This document shows positions 27,101 through 42,100 of a stretch of 64,000 nucleotides of DNA, piece by piece. Both the position numbers and the translations under genes were made by a program. The stretch's first letter is position 1, and each line of letters opens with the position of its first letter. Source of the DNA: Elmis aenea (taxonomy: Eukaryota > Arthropoda > Insecta > Coleoptera > Elmidae); assembly GCA_947652605.1 (NCBI GenBank), contig OX393578.1, positions 35,035,470 through 35,099,469 of the forward strand, written 5' to 3'. The notes below the pieces were generated by a model that was not told the DNA's origin, did not search any database, and saw nothing but the letters and a program-made list of their open reading frames with translations.

Positions 27101-30100
27101 TATGAAATATTGTTCATTTTCATTCCTTAGCGTTGATTATGAATTGACGATGATCTGTTTTCGTATTAAAATTAATTGATAATCTGAGGCTGTTTGTTTG
27201 CAACGTCATAAACATTTCTAAAAAAATAAATTTGAGCAGTTTAACTCGAGAAATGGTAGACATGGTACCAATGTCTTTCTTAATGTAACTTCTTATCTCA
27301 ATGCTTAGCCTTAAAACAAATTATGCCAAGATAGATATGATCGAAAAGCAATTAACATTTACTTTGTAAATAATTATCTATTGTATAAAATGGCGATATT
27401 CATTTCTTTAAACATCATTCTTTTAATGAAAACTATAATTATTGACTTCGGAATTTAAAACAGTATTTTTGGTTTACTTAAGGTTACATTTTTATTTTTA
27501 TACGTGGTCTTTAAATTACATAAAAAATGCTTCTAAAATTGATTTTTTCCTATTCTTAATCTTCGACACAAAAAAGATTTTGACAATGTTGTTAAAAAAT
27601 ACAAAAGTTATTGCTACACAACAATGTAATAAAAGAAAACAAAACACATTTAATATTGGTTAGTTTAATCAGTTGTAATAAATAAATACAATTATAATTA
27701 AAAGTGTTTAAAATTTTATTACTTTTTATTGTCAGTTAAATAATTATGAATAGTCATCATGTTAAAGTAAATTATTTTAACAAGAAATAATTTATTGATT
27801 AATAACAAATAAACAACTTTTTAGCAATATTTAGTGTGCCCATGACTTTTTTTATATGAGAAAAACATTTCATATAAAATAGTTAACTTCTGTATCATCT
27901 GACTTTGTATTTCTTACGGTAAGTAAGATATCTTGTTTTTCAGACAATGTGTAGTCATAATTTTTAAAGAAATATTTTTAGTTCAAATTTCTTGAAAGTT
28001 TTATTATGATCAATTTAAAACGCATTGGTAGATAATCGTTTCCTAATATTTTTCATTCATACTTTTTTAGTAATTATCTTTAATAATAATAACAATTTAA
28101 GAGCAATTAACTATTCATTTCCTATGGTAGCAAAAAATGGTGTGACATTGTTTTTAATTTTTTCAATACGCTCCTGTGCGGTATAACATCTCATGAACTA
28201 AAGCATACACAACAGTCTGAGTAGTAGGTGGCATGGACCCATATGGGAAAAATGGAAAGGCCTCTTCATCTATTTATAAGGATTTAGCCATATTGCTTTG
28301 TCAATTTTACGGTGCCATATTGATTCAGTTTAGTTTAAATAATATATACAATAAAATATTTAAGTAACTGTCATCGTTTTACACGTTGTATTAATTTTTT
28401 GTTATATGGTTGAATTAAATTAGAAATTGAAAACAAGGCGATGGAATTGTCGAAAAATATAAAGAAAAAGAAATGAAATAAGAAACCCTCATACAACATC
28501 TCCAAAATTGCTTTTGAGTGTTGACGGGGTTCGAAAACTTTTAACGAATAGCCTTGGAAAAAATGATATAATTTTGAAGCTTTGCCAGGAAATTGCTTTT
28601 CTTTCTGATAGGATTTTTATTTTTAGTCTGCTTTGATAGGTTTTACGACGATATATAGCAAGGGTAAACTTTTCTATAGAGCTATTATATCATCCAAAGA
28701 AGTTAAAAAGTGCGGAAGATACGAAATAACTTACAAGATGGAACTCAACTTTAATTGTATTCTCAAAAGGAGATTTATTTTTGTTATTGCTTCCTAATAC
28801 TTTATGATTGCTGGTTTGGAAAATTTGCATTTCTGTTTGATGTAAGGATTTGGTAAACGATAGGGGAAGCAAAAATAACAATTCTTTAATTAATGTGCAG
28901 AAAAGAACAGCCTTTTTGTTTGAGGCGATATTATAAAGTTAAATACACTTTTGTTTGTAAAGCTAAAAGAAGTAGTCAATTATAATCGGTTTTCAAATTT
29001 AATGAAATGTTAGATACTAATTTTTACGCATATATTTTCTATGCCCAAGTATGCAGCTTATCCACCATTCATTAATACAAAGGTTTGTCAAAATTACTTT
29101 GAAACAATAAATAAGATAATCGAGATAGAATTATTATTATTTGGAACATCCTTTTCAGTAACCGTGTAACAGACTATGACGATACATGTTATGGCAATGC
29201 AAATTTTATAACATTTAATATTATATTTAATAGTAACGATTTACAGGGTGTTTCAATTTTTGATAGTGCACTATTGTTATTGCTATCTCCGTAATGAATA
29301 AAAATGCAAGGTTAGTTAACTGGGACAAAAGTTAGCTATTTGGGAGTGTATTTTAGACAAGATCTTGTTTTATTTAAACATTCCATGGCTTGCGTGATTT
29401 AACGAAAAAACCGAAATCGACCAAAATAACTTAAATACTTCAGCTATCTTTGCTAATACACAAAACTGCCAAAGAAAAAAGATTTTATTTATTCTAAAAT
29501 GGTAAATGTGAAATTTTTATTTAGATACATATTTCCTTGCGAGATATTTAATGATTATTTTAAATGACAGTCTTAATAGGAGATGACTAAACACAAAGAT
29601 ATTTTTTTCTTTACAATGATATAACATTTTGTATGTTTTTAACAAAAATAAACAAATGAACTTAAAAATTGCGAAACCTAAGATAAAAATCCACATTGCC
29701 CTGGAAAAAAACAATAACCGACTTCCACTGTTTTATTTCGACCATTGCTACTTTAGAGTTTGTTAGTTAGACGACACTATATGAGAACTCTTATCGACAA
29801 CTAACTATTTCCTGTTAATAAATAGCTGTAATGTAGTTTAAACCGGCGGGTAATATTGTTGCGGTGCAATAAAATAGAAAGTTATTCTAAAAGAAAATTA
29901 TATCCTAATTCGGTCTTAATCCTTGCGTAAAATTTGGACGCACAGTGATAAAATTAGTGAAAAAAAAAACAAATAGGTACACAAAAAATAGAATCACGTT
30001 TTTGCACAAATTTGTTTAAGTTTTAATATGTGACATTAATATTCAACTTCGCTGATTTTCTTCAATTTGAAAATAGTATGTATATTTTACAACAGGAGAT

Positions 30101-33100
30101 GAAAGTTCGGGAGACTTGCTCACTTCACTCGCCGCTTCGAGGCTCGTGAACAAATGTCACCTCACCAAAAAAAACTGATTTCATCTCGAGTCGTAAATGC
30201 TATTTCTTCTACGAAATTAAAATTATGTTATAGAACGAACGTTAATGTAAACGAACCAAATGACAATTATTATGTGTAAAGTATTAATTAATCATTTCAT
30301 TTCCATAGCGACACCACAACACTGACATTGACATAAATAAAATTCTAACCTGAAAACGAAATATATTTAATATTAATTTTTGTACCATTCTTAGGCTTTT
30401 ATATACAATGTTACGTTAAAATAAAATTATTTGATTAGAATATTAACGCAATTTTAGTTTATTATGAGTTTAAGCTTTAAAAAATCGTAAATTTTACAAT
30501 TTGATTATGACAGTAACATTATTTTCGCCACTAGTGTAAAAAAAAGTAAAACTTTCATCTAGGGTAGGTAGTGAGAAAAATGACAACTTTCACATACATG
30601 AGTAGAAAAAGTTTTTATTCTTACTCGACAATAAAACTCAAAGAAAGGTAATTTTTAGGAGAAACTAATCATCTTTTATCGACAATTGCTCGGAGAATTT
30701 TTTTAGAAAATCTAATTTTCTTTTGTTGCACAGCACTCTATATTAACAGTTTCAGCTCTGCGTGCTAGGTTTGCTGTGTTATCTATCGATTCGAGGGCAG
30801 TGCAGACGCGATTTCTGTAACCAGATTAAGGCACAAAGGGCGCTTGGGTCAGGTTCGACCGGGATTATGGTCTCCCTAATTGATTGCGGTTCACACTCCA
30901 CAGACTTCACTTCAATCATAATAAAATATCCGTTATATTGTCATAATATATTGATACAAGTAGACTCCAATATAAAAAATCACTTCATGATGTTTCTTTA
31001 TCTATCAACTCGAAGTTTTAGGGTTACCTACACAATTTTTTTGGCAATTTCTCAGTTGCTTTATAGGTTCACAACTTCCGTAAATAATTTTGTTTTCATA
31101 AGCGTAAACTTTTACACTATTTACAATGTTTCATAATGACCAGAGATTAATCCTAGCTGATTATTTAATTTATTTATTTAAAAATAATAATAACACAGTT
31201 TACATTTTATTTGTTAGCGAAAAATAATGCTATAATACGTGTATAAAATGTTATATACATACAATAATATAAAAATTTATTTGGATTCAGAAAATTATGT
31301 AGAATCCAAAAATGCAATTATATACAGGGTGTTCCATTTAAAAATCAAAAGTTGGTGTCACTTCCGCTGAAACAGGAAGTGGAAAAAAATTCGTTTGTAT
31401 GTCAAAAAGTGACGTTTATGGAGTTTATACGATGCCCCGAGTTTCAAAAAATTTTCTTGAAAAATAAAGAGAAAAAGGTAGGTGTACCATGAACGTCTGA
31501 CACCCGGTATAGAGGGGGAAGTGATGAATTAAGTTTTTAGCGAGCCCTAGACCATAATTAAGCGTTTTGGTCCCATTTATAGATGTTATTTGCGCATTTA
31601 ACCGACAGACTTTTAAAGGTGAAAGAAAAATAAATTTAGAACCTTTTATTAATAAACAAATACAATAATCAGTTTTTTTTTCGGAGTCTATGCGAGCACC
31701 TCTAAATTATGGCCCCTAGATATTTCTTGTTTATTCCTTAATACGGCCCCAAGTGTTTGTACCGAATTTTTCGAGTTTTTCTTTCAATGGTACGCGGTAA
31801 TTAAAAGGTCGAGAACCGCTGACCTAGGCTTATTATTTAAATAAAATGTTTGAATATGTTTACAATGAATTAATTTTAAAAGTGAGTAGGTTTTTTGTAC
31901 ATTTAGAAAAAAAAATTTAACTGACATTTTAATATACCTTATTATGTACCTTTAACAATTAAGTCAGAAATAATTGTTTGTAATTGTATAAAACTTTTAA
32001 ATAATTTTGTTTCCAGAATAATTTTTGCCAAAATTGGCTGATTTAAAAGTATATTTGTTTGAATCACCAGTTAACTTATAAAATGATTAGTATTTTCCTT
32101 AAATCCTAACCAGAGAAGGTCACGATACGTTGTCGCTAGAATTTGATTAAGGCTGTGTTTATTGCATCAAGAACATCAAAACTAAATGTTTTGCAGACTT
32201 ATACGTGCCACTCTGCCACTGGTCATTTTATTCGGAAAAATAGGGGAAAAACTGAATAATAATAGTTATTTATGTATCAAGGCCGAAAAAGTACGTTTTG
32301 GCCGAGGTGCATATTACATTTTTTGTGCGATCGAATTAAAAACAATTTAAATTTTTAGTAATTTTCAAAATTATAGGTTAGAAACTAAGTAACATTCTGT
32401 CACTGACAGATGACGGCGTGTGTACTGCATTACCGGCCCTCTCCTTAGCAACGGCCGTAAAAGTTACTTTTTCGGCCGTTGCTAAGGATAACGGCGTGAA
32501 AAGTAACTTTTACGGCCGTTGCTAAAGATAGGGCCGGTAATGCAGTACTTTATGGTTGCTAACGCGTCCGTCAAACAGCTGTTTCTAGTACGATCGCACA
32601 AAAAAGTAATTTTTGCAATAACGTTGGCCATGAAACCGTCAGAAACAAAATTTTTCTATTTACCAAGGCGCCCATCCTTTGCAAGTAAAGTGGTGCAACG
32701 TTTTAAAAAAAAACCTTAAACGGTTTCGGAGAAAAACGCGAAAAACGAGGCCTTTGTAAAAACGATTTTCCCTATGTTAAACGCCTATGCAAGGCGCATA
32801 GATATAGTTATACAGATATACCACGACTTCTCAAATCATGGCGCTTATGCAGGGGTTTCGTTTTTGACGTGTTTCTCCAAAACCGTTCAAGATTTTTCAT
32901 AAACTTTGCACCATTGTACTTGCAAAGGATGCGCGCATTGGTAAATAGAAAAATTACTATTTTGTCTCTGACGGTTTCATGGCCAACGCGATAGCAAAAA
33001 TGACCTCTTATACCAATTTTTCAGTTATTCCCCTATTTTTCCGAAAAAAATTGCCAGTGGCACGTATAACTCTGGAAAACATTTAGTTTTGATGTCCTTG

Positions 33101-36100
33101 ATGCAATAAACACAGCCTTAATCAAATTCTAGCTTGTCTATATATTTTTGGTTTTGAAAATGTTGTGATTTTTCCTGTTTTAGGTTAATTTTTGAACACA
33201 AATTCAGTTTTTATGTAACTATTTCTGCATTTATTTATGTAAACGACCTTATAATTATTGCAACTTTAGAGTTACATATTCAACGTCGTAAACTGTTTTT
33301 CGTCCTGTATTCTTTGGCGTCTTTGAACACAAACATTTTCCGCTTGCTAATCAAATATAGTTGCAAATGTAACGCGAATTCCCCGACGGTCTCATTCAAA
33401 AGTGGGATCAGTTCTTTATATTTAAAGGGCGGCTGCCGCGTAATCCTGGCACGGGTATCAGGTGTTAGAGCGGCGCTACGAGCGACAGTTGCCATCCTGA
33501 CTACTGGGATAATATCGTAATACGTATGTAAATATACTGCTATTAAAAATCCCTTTCGAAATTTCAACCGAATGCAAGGAAGGGCAATTTGATTTGACTT
33601 TAAAACATTTTTTATTTAAAATGAAACGAACATGTGCCGTTCTATTTTGATTGGTTTATTGTAAAACATCTAACAGGAGTAATTAATTTCGTTTTACTAA
33701 ATTCAGTAGGGCTACCTGAACGTCAAATAAATATTTAAAAACTTTAGATAAGTATTAATTTTTGTGTGTCTTCTGCCAAGCAATAACATACCGGGTGTAA
33801 ATGAAGTGTGGTACACCCCCTTTTTTTCTTTAGTTTTGATATTAGATAAATGAAATTTTAGACATGATATGTGCAAAAAAACGGGGTTTTTTGAGCACAT
33901 GCACACAATTGTTTCATTTCTGGTTTCGCCGAAAAGCAGAAAATTGCAAATTGCAGAGTATATGCTCATTAATCGTTAATTTAGCAAAACTTCTTTCCTC
34001 ATTATTAGCATGTTTTGTTATTAAAACCTGCAAAAATCGGTAATTACTTCTTTATTTTGAACATTAGCGATATTTTTAAGTCGAAATGAGCAAATTTTTC
34101 GCGAATATAGTAAAATAAATCAAATTTCGCGCCAAACGGTGGTAGATACGAAGAAAAGTCAAGAGATACTTTTAGTTTAAAATTAAATATTTTACCCATA
34201 AACGAGTTTAATTTTAAACAGGGCCGTACTAGTTTTTTATAAAATTTATTGAAACTGAACCCGCACTTGTGGGGCCTGACATGGTCACCGAATGTGGTAA
34301 CCTGTAAGGTGGTGCTGTATACCAAATTTGGTTTAAATGTATCTACTGGTTGGGAAACGGTTAAAAATAAAACATATTTTTTTGAAAATTTTAACACCCT
34401 GTATCTTTAAAATGAAGCGTTTATGGACCCATGTTAATATGGAATATTCGCTTTAAATTAGGTTTTTGTATGGACTGTTAAAGTCCTGCTACAAAAAAGC
34501 GAACCACCCTGTATTTTATCTGTATTGTACAGTATTACACATCTAAAAAAGTTATTGGGCAATATGTAAATGAAAACGTAACAAAATTCATTGAGACAAC
34601 CTAAAAAGATTTGAATGAAAACAGATTTAAAAATCTATAGTCGTTTTCTAGATGTAGTCTAATAATTAGTATTTTTTTGTGGTACTATTTGATAATAGTA
34701 TTATTAAACTATTCTATTATCGTTGGTTATGTTTGTTTTAGATGTCAAGCAGGTACAGGTCGCTGTATAGTGGATAAAGCTCATAGGAATCAGTGTCAAG
34801 CGTGTCGTTTAAAAAAGTGTTTATCCATGGGAATGAACAAAGATGGTAAGTATAACAAACTCAGTATTATTTTTTATACCTTCAGAGACTTGTATTGTAA
34901 AAAAAACTGTTAAATGCTGAACGTAATATATAATGATTACGAAATATTTAAATAAACTTGTTTAACTACACCCCAATGAAAAATGAGGTAGCATGAGACG
35001 AGGTATATAGAATGTTTTGAGTTAGAAATGCGAGATCCTGAGAGAAGTGAGAGAGTTCTCAATGCACATTACTGAACTGAAAACTTTCTGAAGAAGTTCG
35101 TCACTTGCATACTAAATACTTTGGCGCCTTCCATAAACCATTGTTGTTTGTCGAATTGATTGAGGTATCATTAAACAGTATTCAGACATTTATTTTTTTA
35201 CGTAAAAAAATAACAACGACATTAAGCGGTTTAAGTTAATTAAAAGTAAATTATTTTTAATAATAATCGCATTTACCCATTTAACAAAGATGATGTATCA
35301 TGGTTCATTACAACTATAAATGCTGTGACAGATATTTGGTGTATGATCAAATATTATCAGATATTAGTGTTTAAGATTTCTCGATAGTTATCATTTCTCG
35401 AGAATTCTAGAGTCTCGAGAATTCTCATATAATAAACAATGATTATCACTCTTTAATATTAAATTCATTTATTTTACTTATTATTTTAACACATCTTGTA
35501 CCGTCACGTAAAAAATTAATTTTAAAATTCATCAGAAATTTATTTTTGATTTTTTATTTATAACGTCAAAACCTGGATTTCATTAATAGGTATATTATTT
35601 TATAGACGATAATAACCGTAAGTGATTTTAATTCAACATTATTATTCTAAACATTATAAATCACTTAAAACTTAAACATATATAAACAAAATTAAATGTA
35701 TTTATTGTACAGATTTAAAATATATTTTTTAAAAACACAGCGCATCAAAAGTAGTACTAGACAATCTATTTCTCTTTTTTGTCATAAAATCGTTGGCAAC
35801 AGAAAATTTTTGTTCGTTTTGTGTCGACGTAGGCTTTATTGTGGATAAAGCATTCCTGAGTAGTTCTAAATTATTGGTTCTTGTACCTGATTGAAATATA
35901 TTAAATTTTTGCTTAATAATTTTATTTTTGTCATTTACACTGTTTCACTTGAACGAAACAAAAAAATAATTTTTTTTCTCGAGAAAAACTCTAAATTTCT
36001 CGAGATGTGAGAAACCGAAAAAATTACGTTTTTCCGAGGATTTCTCGAGAAAAAATTCTCGAGAAGAAACACTAACAGATATGGATTATGTATCATGATT

Positions 36101-39100
36101 CTAGACTTGCAGGTTTTAAACCTCTCCCTAAATTTTTCATTTACTTTTGGACAAACAGTTTAAACATTTGCACGTCTTGAAGATAACTAAATGTATAATT
36201 TAAATCATTTTGGTAGAAACGAATAAAATCATGTAAAACTCTATTTTTTGGGGAAAAGATATTCTCCTATACTTAATAATGCGATATATTGTCTACGCAC
36301 TGTGTTTACAACAAATGTTTAAAATAGGAGTTTGGTCAGGATAACGTTAGTGTATGGAAAAAAAATATTAATATGGGTTAAATTCTTTTTAATTACAAAT
36401 TTGTGAAATAGTAATATACGACAGCAAAAAATTCTTGATTTGGCATACTTTAGTCCAAGTTGAATCTTGACACCAAAACATAAATAAATCGTGAATCTAA
36501 AATTTTTTATTTAGTGTAATCCTTATCCAAATAAGAATGTTTTTTATTTGTTTTTGTTGCTACGCAAATATTACTCGTCTCTGGAAAGTGTATGAAAAAC
36601 TTACAAGTTGAATGCAAATACCTTTTATTACAACAAATCTTCTTATGCTTAATATATTCTTCTTAGCCCTTAGATTTTAATTACTATGATATCAAAGTAC
36701 TCCTTACTTACTTCCTCAGTAAACAAAATAACCGAAAATAATTTATTAGTTTATAATTAAAATGACGCCAAACATTTTACAATAAAGCCCATTTAAAAAA
36801 AAAATTGCTTGGTGAAATTTAAGTCATGTTTAAAGAAAAACTTAAACCAGCCTTAGTTGTTAAGGCTTCTTTGCAGTTTAATTACTAAAAACGTAGTATA
36901 TATTAGGGAATGCATGAGAAATTCCTCCAAAGAATGAACACAGAAGAGATTCACAAGTTAAATTATGTATGATCTAAAAATAATAATTTATTTTATCCGG
37001 TATCTATTAGAAATCATTAATCATGCTGTATAATATTTAAATAAAGAAGTGAAAAAAATGTTAATCTCAATGACACTGATATCAAACATAAATTCACGAA
37101 CGCGCACCATAAGTTGATTCTTTAAAACAATTTTGTTTAAACTGTTTATGAATGGGGAAATAAACAAAATACTTCATTGAACGTTAAGTCCAAAGATCGT
37201 TGTTGTGTAGTCGCTTTATCAATGTATCCCGTGAATTGCCAAGAGAGTAAAGCGGGGAACACAGCAAAAGCAAGAGAAGTGGGCTCTGTAACAAACAGCC
37301 ATAGCCAGGATTTAGGAGACGCTGATTAATGTGATTCAAAGCCGGTTAATTCCCACCAAACGCTCTACCAAAACTCCCGGGGATGATACATTAGAATATG
37401 ACCTACAATCGCTAAATCCGCAACAATTGCCTAACCCGTGAATGTAAAGCACCATTCTATCGCAGGAAACTAAAATCGCATGCGTATTACACTGCTGTAA
37501 TTTACAATCTTGAATAGATGGCTGTGAAACAGTCATGGAGTTCTGCGATTTGCTGGAATGGAATTGTTTTTGATGCTCTGCTCAGTTTTGAGAGATTATC
37601 AGACGCTATTAATTTTCGTTTCAAAAGTTTTAAATAAAATTCTGAGACAACGACATAAACAAAATTAAATTTATCGATTTCGAACAAAGGTAATATTGTT
37701 TGGAAATATAATTAATAATTTGTAATATATTGCCTACAAAACCTTTTATAATGCTAAAATCAAAGCTCTATTTTACTCTTTATTATACACTCTCAAAAAA
37801 AGGTTTACTCCACAAGCACAATCTTTTATTTCACAAATCAAACAACAGTTTTTAAAGAAAGCTATGTTTTTGAATAGTTTTGCATCAATACCCTGGCGTT
37901 ATCTTGTCGCAACAAATCCATTCAAGACATATTTTTCGAGATTTGAAATCCTAAGGAAGCTAATCGTCGCTGATCGTTGATAACAAACTGTAATTGAAAA
38001 ACTGCAAAAAATAATACAAGACCTATTAGTACAAAAGTCACTCAATAAATAAATATGATTTTGGTTTAAACATCTCCCACACTTCCCAGAAGATACTTCA
38101 AATCATTATATCATATTACAATTCTTTAAGTTGACTCTACTTCAAATTATATGTATAGAAATCATACAGAAATTTAAAGAAGTTTAAAAACCTTTGTGAA
38201 TAATAATGAAGAAAATGTAACAATAATTTTTTCAGTATCGAACGTTTAAATTGGTTTAGTAAAAAACAAAATTGTTTATAAGTTTTATTTACAGTAATTA
38301 TTGAGGTAAAACAAAATTACGAATGAAAATCTCTATTAATTGCGAGTTTTTATGAAATACAATTTTGTATATTTTTCATCTCAGAATCGTTGTAATAAAT
38401 TATCACAAGAGTTTGATTATAACAACGTTGGTTTAATCTAAACTTACTTACAAAGGCAAAGTAACATCAAAAACATTTGAAAATCTAAACGACAAAGAAA
38501 ATCTCAACAAACAACTTTTCAGTTTTCCTTTGGTTATTACTCATTCAAATTTGTAGGAAACGCCTTTGTAGTAAAACCCTTAAAAATAATTTCCACACCG
38601 TGTGGTCGACACAAAGACGCAAAATAAAACAGTTAACGACAGTCAAGCACGTCCTTACAGGGTGGATGCGTTTAATTTAGCCCAACAAGCGATTGTCTGT
38701 CCTTCGTAACCCGATGTAAGTGTTTGCAACAGAAGAGGACAAATTAAAATGTGTTGCAAGTTTTATAAGAAATTATTTCAAGCATAATTGGTAGAGTTAC
38801 TGTAACAAAGGATGAGATGCAAATCCTGAGGGTGTTAGAGGCGTTGGGCGTCACAAGCGTCGCTAAGCGTCGGTCGCGTCGTGTGCTTGCCCAAGGCCTG
38901 CTTTATATTCCATTATTACCTTCGTTTATTTGTAAATTTGTGCTCTGATTGACAGCACTTGTGTCCTTATTATGATAAACAGTCATGACTGGTTACATTT
39001 TTTGATAAGTAATGGTTACATATAACATATTTTAACCCTATCAAGTAAAATTTTGGCCAAACAAAGTTTATTCTACACTGTATTACAAAGCCGCGGCATT

Positions 39101-42100
39101 TTTAATTGTGGTATAACTGCAGGCATAGATGAAAATGATTATTTATAAATATTTTATTATTTTCGGTCTTTAATTATGAATTTCCCAATTCGTTTAATAG
39201 TGTTAATGCTTAAATAAAACTTATTAATACAACAATTTAAAAACGACTGTAGCACTTTTAGTAAAAACAAATAAAAAATATTTTTTTGTTTTATGCAAGC
39301 AGTTACAGTTCATTTTGTAAACCAAATGTGCCTAAGGCAACAAAAACTTTGTAAACGAACTAATCGGTTGTACCGTGTAAACCAATTTCGTAGCGAATGC
39401 CTGGTTTTATAAAAAGCTATCACGAAATTTTAAAATGAAAAGTTGTTTATTTAAAATATATATTTGCTAATGTTTTATTTTAAATGATAAATAGCTGCAA
39501 TAGTAATATAGACTGTAGAATAACCCATGCAGTCAAAATTTTAGTTGATCCACCCACCTTTCATATTTAAATCACATTGAATATTCATTGGGTAACATAC
39601 AAATTTAGTATTTGATGAATACTAACCATGACCAAATGGCCAACCTTAAGGAGCATGTTCCTTGGGTCAATTTAAGCAAAAAATGTTGTATAAACCATAG
39701 CCCAAAACTCGATGGTTATCGAGTTATAGACCTTTAAAGTTTATAAAAAAGGTCAATTTTAACATAAAACAGCTTTTATCTTCTATAATATTGATTTAAA
39801 AACACCAACAAAATGTTTTGTATAAAAGATGCATGGCTATCTTTTTTGCGCTTTATGATATACTCGATTTTGTTTTGTTATTAACGGTTTATTTGCTATG
39901 GCAACCAACCTGGTTATTTTAAATAGAACACCCTGTATATTATTACATTTTTAGATTCCTCTTTAAATGTACTTTATAAAATGTGGAAGGTCATATAGGC
40001 CTAAAATGAACCGTTTTCGAGTAATTAATTTCTTCTCGAAAATTTTAAGCAATGTAGCACTTTCAAAAAGATCAAGTATTTAAGAAATGTGTGGTGACCA
40101 CCGAAATTCGTTTGGAATTTATGCTTCCGATAACTTTATACACGATTTGTTATATTTAAAATTTTGAAATCTACGTCATTTCTTTTTAAACGTTAAATTT
40201 TAATTATTTTTCATACTCTGACACAGAATTTCACGTCCATTAAAATAGTGTGGTATACTTTCCACGTAAATGATTATTTGCCAAACTATCGCGATTTTAA
40301 TGTCGAATGTCAATTGTTGGATTAAATACAAAACTTCATGGTAGGCCATAGGGACAGACTGAAAAAAAAATTACAAATGAAACGCAAAAAATAACAATGT
40401 TCTTGAAATTTTTTGTAAGAATATTCAAATAAATTATTAATTCAAAAAAATTACTTAATACTCAAAATTCAACGAATTCGATCAAAAGTAACCAACCAAA
40501 GTATAAAATTTCAAAATTTTAAATTATACTAATCGTGTATGAACCTATCGGAAGCATAACTTCCAAATGAATTTTGGTTGTCTTGTCACCACACATTTCT
40601 TAAATATTGAAGATTTTGGAAAGTACTATATTGCTCAAAATGTTCAAAAACAAGTGTATTACTCGAAAACGGTAAATTTTAGACGTATATGACCTCTCAC
40701 ATTTTATAAAGTACATTTAAACAGGAATCTAAAAATGTAATAATATACAGGGTGTTCTATTTAAAATAACCAGGTTGGTTGCCATAGCAAATAAACTGTT
40801 AAAAACAAAACAAAATCGAGTATCCATAAAGAGCAAAAAAGATAGCAATGCATCTTTTATACAAAAAAAATTGTTGTTAAATCAATATTTTAGAAGATAA
40901 AAGCGGCATTTCATACTTTTTTTTGTTAAAATTGACCTGTTTTATAAACTTTAAAGGTCTATAACTCGATAACCAGCGAGTTTTGGACTATGGTTTATAA
41001 AGCATTTTTTTTTGTTTAAATTGACCCAAGGAACATGCTCCTTAAGTTTGGCCGTTTGGTCATGCAACACCCTGTATAAATAAGCTTCATTAAAAATTAT
41101 TGCTTAGGTTTTTCAAAATATGGGTTTAGAATAGTCAGTTTATGGACTGCGTATCATCTCTTTATTTTTATTATAATACAGCAACTGCTGATGAGACGAG
41201 AGTCTTAAAACTAGTTTCGCACTTAAAAAAAAATAATAAATAATCATTTATTGCGTTCACAAAGCAAGATCAGCACTTTTGGCGTTTGAAACAATGCATT
41301 AAATCGGCACTTCCATACAATTTTCTTATGCCCAAATCGGTGCCTCTATTTCACTTCTCTAAAATTCTTAGTCCTCTTGCATCATTTCACCACCTCGCAC
41401 ATCTGCATGGACGCCAAGAGCAGCTAATGGGTATAACTAAAATAAAAAATGGGTGTTAATCTGATTCAATTTTGATTTTAAAAATGTAAAAATTTTGCAT
41501 GTTTTCTATTTGAATAAAAACAAATATTTTCAATCCGGTTAGCATGATAGACCAATTTTTTCTAACAAACTTTGTTTTTATCAGCCTCTATATTATTATG
41601 TATTTGGTGATTTCTCAGTACGTTATATAAAATTATTTCTTAGGCTGGACTTTTTTTGTGTTAACGTCTGTATAAGTTCATAAGGCGATGTAAATTTTAT
41701 GATTCAAGGGTAAAGTTTTAAGAAGTTGGGTTTGTAAGCAGCGTTTTAGACCATTTATAAAACCAGATCGCCGAATGTTTTAGGGTGAGCAATAGATCTG
41801 ATAGATCGACTTGCGTTGTCTCGATATAACCAGTGCATAGTGTTTTAGTACTAATGGATACAGATTTTCATACCGAATGTTAGATATGATGCATCAACGG
41901 TTGTTGAACGGTCATTTAAGTTACATAATCTTAAGCACCTAACGCACTCCGCCGTTTCATTGTGACGGTCAATTATTTTGCATAAATCGAGTTGTCATGT
42001 ACGCGGAACCATATATGGCACGTGTCGATGCGCAAGGCTCTTGGGGTTACGTTTCGCCGCAAAAGGGTAATTTGGCAAGCAAATGGGCACCCTGTTAAGC

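Larger units (their letters stand above)
24208..34741 (+). other. Hr51 intron 2
   Basis: 10.5 kb between the two zinc-finger exons. It contains elements at 24855, 25209, 26798, 29246, 31325, 32111 (with nested 32261) and 33791, plus less AT-rich blocks at 25915-26190 and 30740-30910. The remaining AT-rich sequence, including most of 27110-29240, shows nothing recognisable. Confidence 0.85.

Noticed and set aside
30762..31136. A 124-codon + strand frame in intron 2.
   Set aside because: No domain or similarity is recognised, its composition beyond 30910 is that of intron DNA, and no ATG context, splice or neighbouring exon supports it.
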